Shown here: piece after piece, positions 35,543 to 42,512 of the stretch | Layout of the letters: every line of letters begins with the position of its first letter | Position numbering within the stretch: the stretch's first letter is position 1 | Assembly: GCA_900078775.1 (NCBI GenBank) | Contig: LT549889.1 | Location: forward strand, 4,278,001 to 4,342,000 | Reading direction: 5' to 3' | Source of the DNA: Mycolicibacterium aurum | GTDB taxonomy: Bacteria > Actinomycetota > Actinomycetes > Mycobacteriales > Mycobacteriaceae | DNA length: 64,000 bases | Notes under the pieces: model-generated | Told to the model about the DNA's origin: nothing | The model's input: only the letters and a program-made list of their open reading frames with translations | The model's database searches: none | Position numbers and translations under genes: made by a program

Positions 35543-36526
35543 ATGACCTGGCTCGTCACCGGCGGTGCCGGCTACATCGGTTCGCACGTGGTGCGTGCGC
35601 TGACCGCGTCCGGCTCCGATGTCGTCGTGATCGACGATCTGTCCACCGGACTGCCCGGATTCGTGCCCGACGGTGTCGCCCTGGTCAGCGCGAACCTGCT
35701 GGACTACGACACGGTCCGGGCCACCCTCGCCGAGCACCAGGTGACCGGGGTGATCCATGTGGCCGGCTACAAGTACGCCGGCGAATCGGTGAAGTACCCG
35801 CTGCACACCTATCAGCAGAACGTCACCGCCATGGCGTCCCTGCTGCAGGCGATGGCCGACACCGGCGTCGAGCAGATCGTGTTCTCCAGCAGCGCGGCCA
35901 CCTACGGCACCCCCGACGTCGAGCTCGTCGACGAGCAGACCCCGACCGCACCGGAGTCGCCCTACGGGGAGAGCAAGCTCATCGGGGAATGGCTGCTGCG
36001 CGACGTCGCCCGGTCCCGCGACCTGCGGCACACCAGCCTGCGCTACTTCAACGTGGTCGGTTCGGGCTCGGTGGACCTGTTCGACCGCAGCCCGCACAAC
36101 CTGTTCCCCAAGGTGCTCGACATGCTGTTCAACGGTGGAGTCCCGCAGATCAACGGAGGGGACTACGACACCCCCGACGGCACCTGTGTGCGCGATTACG
36201 TGCACGTCTCGGACCTGGCGCTGGCCCACGTGGCCGCTGCCCGCCGGATGGAGGCCGGCAACGACCTGGAGGCCGTCTACAACCTGGGCAGCGGCTCGGG
36301 CACCTCGGTGCGCGAGATCATGACGACCATCCGCGAGGTCACCGGCATCGACTTCGACCCGAAGGTGAACCCGCGCCGGCCAGGGGACCCGGCCCGCATC
36401 GTGGCGGCCGGTGAGCTGGCCGCCCGTGACCTGGACTGGCAGATGCGGCACACACTCACCGAGATGGTCGCCTCGGCCTGGGCCGCCCGTCAGGCCGTCG
36501 GCCAGGACTATCCGACCGTGAGCTGA
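35543..36526 (+). CDS. galE: UDP-glucose 4-epimerase
   Basis: An NAD-dependent SDR interconverting UDP-glucose and UDP-galactose, supplying galactose for arabinogalactan and other envelope polymers. The 327-residue protein begins MTWLVTGGAGYIGSHVV (GxxGxxG). It has IHVAGYKYAGESVKYPLHTYQQN, SSSAATYG, the catalytic SPYGESK (YxxxK) and RYFNVVGSG. The ATG at 35543 follows AAAGGA by 6 bases; an upstream in-frame ATG at 35444 lies before the promoter and was rejected. Confidence 0.93.
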   Translation: MTWLVTGGAGYIGSHVVRALTASGSDVVVIDDLSTGLPGFVPDGVALVSANLLDYDTVRATLAEHQVTGVIHVAGYKYAGESVKYPLHTYQQNVTAMASLLQAMADTGVEQIVFSSSAATYGTPDVELVDEQTPTAPESPYGESKLIGEWLLRDVARSRDLRHTSLRYFNVVGSGSVDLFDRSPHNLFPKVLDMLFNGGVPQINGGDYDTPDGTCVRDYVHVSDLALAHVAAARRMEAGNDLEAVYNLGSGSGTSVREIMTTIREVTGIDFDPKVNPRRPGDPARIVAAGELAARDLDWQMRHTLTEMVASAWAARQAVGQDYPTVS

Positions 36527-36559
36527 TGCACGGCGGCGGGCTCCGTACAGTCGGCTGCG

Positions 36560-38376
36560 ATGAGATGGAGTCCGGGCGAGCGGAGCGACGAGAGATGGAG
36601 CCCGGGCGAGCGGAGCGACGGGAGATGGATCTGTCGGACTGCTGTCGCGCTGATCGCGCTGCAGCTGGTGATCCGTTCCGTGCTGGCGTTCGCCGGCGAC
36701 TTCTACTGGGATGACCTGATCCTGGTCGGCCGGGCCGGCACCGGGGACCTGCTGTCGGCGCAGTACCTGTTCGACGACCACGACGGGCACGTCATGCCCG
36801 GGGCGTTCCTGCTCGCCGGCGCCATCACCCTGGCGGCCCCGCTGCAGTGGTTCGGCCCGGCGCTCAGTCTGATCGTGTTGCAGGCGCTGGCCTCGGCCGC
36901 CCTGCTGCGGGCGCTGTACGTGATCCTGGGTTGGCGGCCGGCGCTGCTGGTCCCGCTGACCTTCGCGTTGTTCACCCCGCTGACCGTGCCGGCCTTCGCC
37001 TGGTGGGCGGCCGGGTTGAACTCGCTGCCCATGCAGGCCGCGCTGGCCTGGGTGTGCGCCGACGCGATCCTGTTGGTGCGCACCGGTAATCGGCGCTACG
37101 CGGTGACCGGCGTCCTGGTCTTCTTCGGCTCGCTGCTGTTCTTCGAGAAGTCCGCGGTGATCCCGTTCGTCGCATTCGCGGTGACCGCACTGCTGGCCTG
37201 GGTGTCCGGCGAACCGGTGCGGCAGGTGTGGCATCGCGGCCTGCGGTTGTGGGTGGGCCTGCTGGCGGTGACGGTCGCCTGGATCGGGGTGTACCTGCTC
37301 GTCGTCGACCAGCAACGCTGGACGCTGGACCTGTCGATGACCTGGGATCTGTGGTGGCGTTCGGTCACGCACGGCATCGTCCCCGGCCTGGCCGGTGGGC
37401 CGTGGGCGTGGCAGCGCTGGGCACCGGCCTCGCCGTGGGCCACCCCGACGGTCACGGTGATGGTGGCCGGCTGGCTGGTGTTGGCCGCGGCCGTCGCGGT
37501 GTCGATGTACCGCAAGGAGCGCATCGGCCCGGTCTGGCTGGCCGCCGCCGGGTACGCGGTGGCCTGTCAGGTGCCGATCTACCTGATGCGGTCATCGCAG
37601 TTCACCGCGCTGGAACTGGCCCAGACGCTGCGTTACCTGGCCGATCTGGTGGTGGTGCTGGCGCTACTCGCCGCGGTCGCGTTCGGCGCGCCCAACCGGG
37701 ACTCCGCGCGCCGCCTGGACGCCTCCCCCGCCCGCTCGGCGGTGGTCGTCGCGGTGGCGGTGGCGTTCCTGGTCAGCAGCCTGTATTCGACGGTGACCTT
37801 CCTGCGGGCGTGGCAGGACAGCCCGGTACCGGCCTATCTGGCCAATGTCCGGGCCGGGATGGCCGCGCTCGACCCGCTGGGCCCCCGCTGCTGGATCAGG
37901 AGGTGGACCCGATGATCATGCAACGGGTGGCCGCCCCGGAGAACCTGGCCAGCCATATGTTCGCCCTCCTGCCCGGACCCGAGTTCAGCAGCGCCACAAC
38001 GGAACTACGACTCTTCGATTCGACCGGCCGGTTGCGTGACGGGCTGGTCACCTGGATCCGCAGCATCGTTGCGGGACCCGAACCGGGTTGCGGCTACCTG
38101 GTGCAGACCGAGGGCGACGACGTCGTCATGGCGCTGGACGGCCCGCTGCTGCCGGCGGACTGGACCGCCGAGATCAACTACCTGGCCAACAGCGAGGGGT
38201 CGCTGACCATGTCGCTGAGCGAGGGACCCGCGGTGAAGGTGCCGGTGCACCCGGGCCTGAACCGGGTGTTCGTCCGGCTGTCCGGGGCCGGGGACGCCAT
38301 CCGGGTGAGCGCGAACACCGCGGCGCTGGCGGTGTGCATCGCATCGGGGCCGATCGGGTTCGTGGCGCCCCGCTGA
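36560..38376 (+). CDS. Polytopic membrane protein (Rv3635 type), frame break near 37882
   Basis: About 605 residues when repaired. From about residue 26 there are 10-12 hydrophobic helices. FYWDDLILVGRAG and LFDDHDGHVMPGAF follow the first helix, a DD-containing first loop reminiscent of GT-C glycosyltransferases. The membrane part runs to about 37880, and the soluble C-terminal domain (LLDQEVDPMIMQRVAAPENL to the stop at 38376) continues in another frame. One extra C in the run 37882-37886 joins them; as read, the protein stops at 37915. The first 22 residues, with WSPGERSD twice, are encoded by a 30-bp repeat and may not belong to the original gene. Function unknown. Confidence 0.8.
36562..36630. 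repeat. 30-bp direct repeat at the 5' end of the membrane protein gene
   Basis: Units 36562-36591 and 36592-36621 differ at two bases, and a partial third copy follows to 36630. The core GAGCGGAGCGAC with nearby ATGGAGCC resembles the minisatellite at 18065-18208. Confidence 0.9.
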
Positions 38377-38393
38377 ATGGCACGCTGTGCAAC

Positions 38394-38768
38394 GTGACTG
38401 ACTTACGCGCCGACGGCCTCCGGGTGTTCCGTGAACTGCTGCCCGGGCTGCTGCCCGACGATGACGCCGACGTCGAGTTCGGCGACGGGTTCGCCCCCGA
38501 CCTGATGGACATCGGCATGCAGACCGTCTTCGGGGCGCTGTGGACCCGGCCGGGCCTGGCCAAACGGGACCGCAGCCTGGTCACCCTCGGCATCCTGATC
38601 GCGTTGCGCGCCACCGATGAGCTGCCCTATCACTTCAAGATCGCCCGGCGGAACGGGTTGACCGACTCCGAACTCGCCGAGGTGATCTACCACGCCAGCG
38701 GGTACGCCGGCTTCCCCGCGGCGAGCACCGCGCGCACCATCGCCGCCACCGCGCTCGCCGAGGACTGA
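38394..38768 (+). CDS. Carboxymuconolactone decarboxylase-family (AhpD-like fold) protein
   Basis: A 124-residue all-helical protein matching gamma-carboxymuconolactone decarboxylase family proteins: LWTRPGLAKRDRSLVTLGILIALRATDELPYHFKIARRNGLTDSELAEVIYHASGY is diagnostic in order. The CxxC pair that gives AhpD its peroxidase activity is absent. Many such genes are stand-alone with no known substrate. The start is GTG at 38394, 17 bases after the membrane protein stop, so co-transcription is likely. Confidence 0.85.
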   Translation: MTDLRADGLRVFRELLPGLLPDDDADVEFGDGFAPDLMDIGMQTVFGALWTRPGLAKRDRSLVTLGILIALRATDELPYHFKIARRNGLTDSELAEVIYHASGYAGFPAASTARTIAATALAED

Positions 38769-38808
38769 CGCACGGCGTGTGCGCACGCTGAATGTCGGTG
38801 CCGGTACC

Positions 38809-38814
38809 TAACCT
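38809..38814 (+). promoter_or_regulatory. -10 hexamer of a leaderless small gene
   Basis: TAACCT ends 7 bases before the ATG at 38821, predicting a leaderless mRNA and independent transcription of the Cys/His-rich small protein. Confidence 0.5.
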
Positions 38815-38820
38815 GTTGGC

Positions 38821-39180
38821 ATGGATTCCCGGCCGTCCGTCGTCGCACCGTGCAGGCACTGCAACGTCGAGACCGTCTGGCTGCAGATGGCCTACGGCGG
38901 CTGGCGGCTGTTCGACGCCGGGATGCACCCCACCGACGAGAGCGCCGCCGGTAACCGGTTCGCCATCCGGCGCCTCACCCGGCAGGTGATCGACCTCGAC
39001 GACGTGCACGAGGCGCGCTGGCCTTCGAAGTGCCTGCAGCTGCACAAGTTCCGCTGCCCGGCCAGCCACGACGAGTCGCTGTTCCATCACCGCCGCCCGC
39101 GGCAGGCCAACGACATCGATCTAGAGGATCTGTGGCACCGGCTGGCGGAGCGCAAGGAAGCCCAGCGCAGGGCGGGTTAG
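38821..39180 (+). CDS. Small Cys/His-containing protein of unknown function
   Basis: A 119-residue soluble protein. Two possible metal-binding clusters are visible: an N-terminal CRHCNVETVW (CxxC) and a later KCLQLHKFRCPASHDE (Cys, His, Cys, His). This suggests a zinc ribbon-like fold, though the spacing fits no named family I recognise. The rest is Arg-rich (HHRRPRQAND). The predicted leaderless promoter supports it as a real gene. Confidence 0.65.
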   Translation: MDSRPSVVAPCRHCNVETVWLQMAYGGWRLFDAGMHPTDESAAGNRFAIRRLTRQVIDLDDVHEARWPSKCLQLHKFRCPASHDESLFHHRRPRQANDIDLEDLWHRLAERKEAQRRAG

Positions 39181-39187
39181 CGCGACC

Positions 39188-39541
39188 GTGCCCGGCTACG
39201 ACACCACCCCGTACATCGACCCGGCGTACCGGGTACCCGGATTCCACGACGCCTACTGCCGGATCCGCTGGGAACCCGCGGACGGCGGTCCCGAGGTCGT
39301 CGTCGCCGGCGGCTATCTGGACGGGTCGGCCCCGGACGGCGCCGTCTCGCTGGGCTGCGGCATCGAGCAGGCCGTGTCGGATCTGGGGATCTCGGATCTG
39401 CTCGACGATGTCGACCACATCGTGGCCGTCGCCGATCTGGTGACTCGGCAACTGGCCGGCCGGCCGTGGGCCCGGCTGACATGCCCGCAGGGCACCGCCA
39501 CGATCGATCTGTTGAGCCACCCAGGGGAATCGAACCCCTGA
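39188..39541 (+). CDS. Small hypothetical protein whose 3' end overlaps a tRNA
   Basis: A 117-residue acidic protein of unknown function. It is strongly patterned (VVVAGGYLDGSAPDGAVSLGCGIEQAVSDLGISDLLDDVDHIVAVADLV), which argues for real coding. It starts with GTG 7 bases after the preceding gene. The last 9 codons, including the stop, run into the 3' half of the antisense tRNA-Thr gene (39515-39541), which is unusual and could mean the natural stop was lost. Confidence is lowered for that reason. Confidence 0.6.
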   Translation: MPGYDTTPYIDPAYRVPGFHDAYCRIRWEPADGGPEVVVAGGYLDGSAPDGAVSLGCGIEQAVSDLGISDLLDDVDHIVAVADLVTRQLAGRPWARLTCPQGTATIDLLSHPGESNP

Positions 39542-39587
39542 CCTATTCATTACGAGTGAATTGCTCTACCGACTGAGCTAGGGTGGC
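39515..39587 (-). tRNA. tRNA-Thr (anticodon CGU)
   Basis: A 73-base cloverleaf on the minus strand. Acceptor GCCACCC pairs with GGGTGGC, the D-arm stem is GCTC/GAGC, the anticodon arm ATTCA-CTCGTAA-TGAAT has anticodon CGT, and the T-arm is AGGGG-TTCGATT-CCCCT. It decodes ACG. The CCA end is not encoded. It lies just downstream of holB on the same strand. Confidence 0.97.
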
Positions 39588-39651
39588 GCGCTCTTTGCAG
39601 AGCGGCATGAGTCTACGACAGCACCTGCACGGCACCCAAGTTGATGCCCGC

Positions 39652-40863
39652 TCAGGTCCGCAGCGCCTGCCCGACGGTGGCGACCATGGCGTCGACTGCG
39701 AACTTCGGCTTCACGTTCGTGGCGAGCGCCTCCCGGCACTGCAGCACCGCCTCGATACAGCGCAGCAGCCGGTCCGCCGGCACGTGCTCGGCCATCGCAC
39801 CCGCCTTCTCCGCCATGTCCGGATGGTTGGCCACCACCTGACCGGCACCCGCCGAGACCACCATGGCGTCCCGGAAATAGGTGGCCAGGTCCATCAGCGC
39901 CCGGTCCAGCGCATCCCGGCCGGCGCGGGTCTGGCGGGATTTCTGCCGCTTCTCCAGGTCTTTCATCGCCCCGGCCGCCCCGCGGATGGTGCCCGCGGTG
40001 CCCTTCCCGGTCCCGCCCGCGCCGAGCGCGGTCCGCAGCTCCTCGGCCTCGGTCTCGTTGCGGTCCACGGTCAGCGCCTTGGCCTCCGCCTCCGCGGCGA
40101 CGACCAGTTGTTCGGCAGCCCCGTATGCGCGTGACGGTGTCGCGGCGTCACGGGCCAGACTCAGCGCCTGCTCCCGTCGCGATCGGGCCTCCGGATCGGT
40201 CGCCAACCGGCGCGCCCGGCCCACGTGCCCGCCGCTGATCGAGGCCGCCCAGGCCGCCACGTCGGCGGCGATCCCGTCGCGTTCGGTGAGCACCTCGGTG
40301 ATGGCCGCGGTCGGCGGCGTCACCAGGGCGACGTGCCGGCACCGGGAACGCAAGGTGACCGAGATGTCCTCGGGGTCGATCGACGGCGCGCAGAGCAGGA
40401 ACACCGTCGACGGCGGGGGCTCCTCCACCGCCTTCAGCAACGCGTTCCCGGCCCGCTCCCCCAACCGGTCAGCATCCTCGATGATGACGATCTGCCAGCG
40501 TCCGGTACCGGGCCGCCGGGACGCGATCTGGACGATGTCGCGCATCTCCTTCACGCCGATGGACAGCCCCTCCGGGATGATCCGGCGCACGTCGCCATGG
40601 GTACCGGCCATCGTGGTGGTGCAGGCGCGGCACTCACCGCAGCCGGGTTCCCCCTCCGACGTGCACTGCAGGGCGGCGGCGAAGCATGCCGCGGCGACCG
40701 AGCGTCCCGACCCGGGCGGGCCGGTGATCAGCCAGGCATGCGTCATCAGCCCGGTTGTGAGACCGCTGTGAGACTTTTCACCCCGGGCCGCCGTCGCGGC
40801 GGCGAGCAACTCGGCCTCCACGAGGTCCTGACCCACCAGACGCGAGAAAACACCACTTCGCAC
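39652..40863 (-). CDS. holB: DNA polymerase III subunit delta'
   Basis: A clamp-loader subunit of the replicative polymerase. The 403-residue AAA+ protein has a P-loop variant TGPPGSGRSVAAA with Arg where the essential Lys would be, as expected for the non-hydrolysing delta' subunit. A zinc-binding segment CGECRAC, VIIEDADRLGERAGNALLKAVEEPP and the SRC motif (LRSRCRH) follow. A long Ala/Lys-rich linker precedes the collar domain. The GTG start at 40863 coincides with the predicted transcription start. Confidence 0.93.
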   Translation of the reverse strand: MRSGVFSRLVGQDLVEAELLAAATAARGEKSHSGLTTGLMTHAWLITGPPGSGRSVAAACFAAALQCTSEGEPGCGECRACTTTMAGTHGDVRRIIPEGLSIGVKEMRDIVQIASRRPGTGRWQIVIIEDADRLGERAGNALLKAVEEPPPSTVFLLCAPSIDPEDISVTLRSRCRHVALVTPPTAAITEVLTERDGIAADVAAWAASISGGHVGRARRLATDPEARSRREQALSLARDAATPSRAYGAAEQLVVAAEAEAKALTVDRNETEAEELRTALGAGGTGKGTAGTIRGAAGAMKDLEKRQKSRQTRAGRDALDRALMDLATYFRDAMVVSAGAGQVVANHPDMAEKAGAMAEHVPADRLLRCIEAVLQCREALATNVKPKFAVDAMVATVGQALRT

Positions 40864-40869
40864 CGGTCA

Positions 40870-40875
40870 ACAGTA
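40870..40875 (-). promoter_or_regulatory. -10 hexamer of leaderless holB
   Basis: Minus-strand TACTGT ends 7 bases before 40863, the first base of the GTG start codon. Confidence 0.5.
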
Positions 40876-40931
40876 GTGCCACCCGGGGACACGACACGCT
40901 GGCAGCGGCACGACACGTCCGCCCGGCCCGA

Positions 40932-40937
40932 TACGGT
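40932..40937 (+). promoter_or_regulatory. -10 hexamer of the leaderless cyclase gene
   Basis: TACGGT ends 7 bases before the GTG at 40944, predicting a leaderless transcript divergent from holB. Confidence 0.5.
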
Positions 40938-40943
40938 AAGCGG

Positions 40944-42512
40944 GTGAACGCGGAGGTGGTACCGATCGGTCGCATCAGCGCGTTCGTCCGATGGGTGGCC
41001 CGCACGCCGTGGCCGGTCTTCGGTCTGGGCATGGTTCAGGCCGACATCATCGGCGCGTTGCTGGTGCTCGGCTTCCTGCGTTACGGCCTCCCGCCTGAGG
41101 ACCGGATCCAGCTGCAGGAGCTGCCGGCCTTCAACCTCGCGGTGTTCCTCGGCTATTTGTTCGTGTCGTTCACCATCGCCGCCTACATCACGCTGCGGAT
41201 GCTCATCCCGGTGATCCGCTGGCAGCGCCGCGACACCCTGCTCGGCGACGACGCCGCCGCGATCACCGAAGTCGCCCGGGTCCGGGCGCTGAAGATGCCC
41301 TTCTACCGGTCCCTCATCAACGTCACCAACTGGTTCCTGGGCTCCATCGTGTTCATCGTGGCCAGCTGGCCGGTGGCTTCGAAGTCAGCCCCGGTGGTGG
41401 CGGTCGCCGCCGCGCTGGGCGCCACCGCGGTGGCCATCATCGGCTACCTACAGTCCGAACGGGTGCTGCGCCCGGTCGCGGTCGCCGCGCTGCGCACCGG
41501 GGTACCGGAGAACTTCCGGGCGCCCGGGGTCATCCTGCGCCAGGTGCTCACCTGGGTGCTGTCCACCGGGGTGCCCATCCTGGCCATCGTGCTGGCGGTG
41601 GTGGCCAGCAAGTTCGAAGTGCTCAGCGCACCGGCGGACAAGCTGACCACCCCGATCCTGCTGCTGGCCATCGCGGCACTGCTGATCGGTCTGATCGGCA
41701 CCATCCTGGTGTCGATGTCGATCGCCGATCCGCTGCGTCAGCTGCGCTGGGCGCTCGGTGAGGTGCAGCGCGGAAACTACAACGCGCACATGCAGATCTA
41801 CGACGCCAGCGAGCTGGGCCTGCTGCAGGCCGGCTTCAACGACATGGTGCGCGATCTCGCCGAGCGGCAGCGGCTGCGGGACCTGTTCGGTCGCTATGTC
41901 GGTGAGGACGTGGCCCGCCGTGCGCTGGAGCGCGGCACCGAACTGGGCGGGCAGGAACGCGATGTCGCGGTCCTGTTCGTCGACCTGGTGGGTTCCACCC
42001 GGCTGGCCTCGACCGTGCCGGCCGCGGAGGTGGTCAATCTGCTCAACGACTTCTTCCGCGTCGTGGTGGACACCGTGAACAAGCACGGCGGGTTCGTCAA
42101 CAAGTTCCAGGGTGACGCGGCACTGGCCATCTTCGGTGCCCCGATCGAACATCCCGACGCCTCCGGCGCCGCGCTGGCCGCCTCCCGCGAGCTGCACGAC
42201 GAGCTGGTGGAGGTGTTGGGGCAGAACGAGTTCGGCATCGGGGTGTCGGCAGGACGCGCGATTGCCGGGCACATCGGCGCCCAGGCCCGATTCGAGTACA
42301 CCGTGATCGGCGACCCGGTGAACGAGGCGGCCCGGCTCACCGAGCTGGCCAAACTGGAAGAGGGCCACGTGCTGGCATCGGCCATCGCGGTCAGCGGCGC
42401 ACTGGACTCCGAAGCCCTGGCCTGGAATGTCGGCGAGACCGTCGAACTGCGCGGGCGCACCGCGCCCACCCAGCTGGCCCGTCCGGTCAGGCCTTTTTCG
42501 CGGTCTTCTTAG
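40944..42512 (+). CDS. Membrane class III adenylate cyclase with HAMP domain (Rv3645 type)
   Basis: A 522-residue cyclase making cAMP at the membrane. It has about six N-terminal TM helices (to residue 265), then a HAMP-like segment SIADPLRQLRWALGEVQRGNY. The catalytic domain is from about 330: VAVLFVDLVGSTRLAS with the metal-binding Asp, NKFQGDAALAIFGAP with the substrate Lys and second Asp, and GDPVNEAARLTELAK with the transition-state Asn and Arg. All key residues for an active homodimer are present. In M. tuberculosis this is a major cAMP source linked to fatty-acid toxicity and drug sensitivity. The 3' end overlaps topA by 26 bases. Confidence 0.95.
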   Translation: MNAEVVPIGRISAFVRWVARTPWPVFGLGMVQADIIGALLVLGFLRYGLPPEDRIQLQELPAFNLAVFLGYLFVSFTIAAYITLRMLIPVIRWQRRDTLLGDDAAAITEVARVRALKMPFYRSLINVTNWFLGSIVFIVASWPVASKSAPVVAVAAALGATAVAIIGYLQSERVLRPVAVAALRTGVPENFRAPGVILRQVLTWVLSTGVPILAIVLAVVASKFEVLSAPADKLTTPILLLAIAALLIGLIGTILVSMSIADPLRQLRWALGEVQRGNYNAHMQIYDASELGLLQAGFNDMVRDLAERQRLRDLFGRYVGEDVARRALERGTELGGQERDVAVLFVDLVGSTRLASTVPAAEVVNLLNDFFRVVVDTVNKHGGFVNKFQGDAALAIFGAPIEHPDASGAALAASRELHDELVEVLGQNEFGIGVSAGRAIAGHIGAQARFEYTVIGDPVNEAARLTELAKLEEGHVLASAIAVSGALDSEALAWNVGETVELRGRTAPTQLARPVRPFSRSS

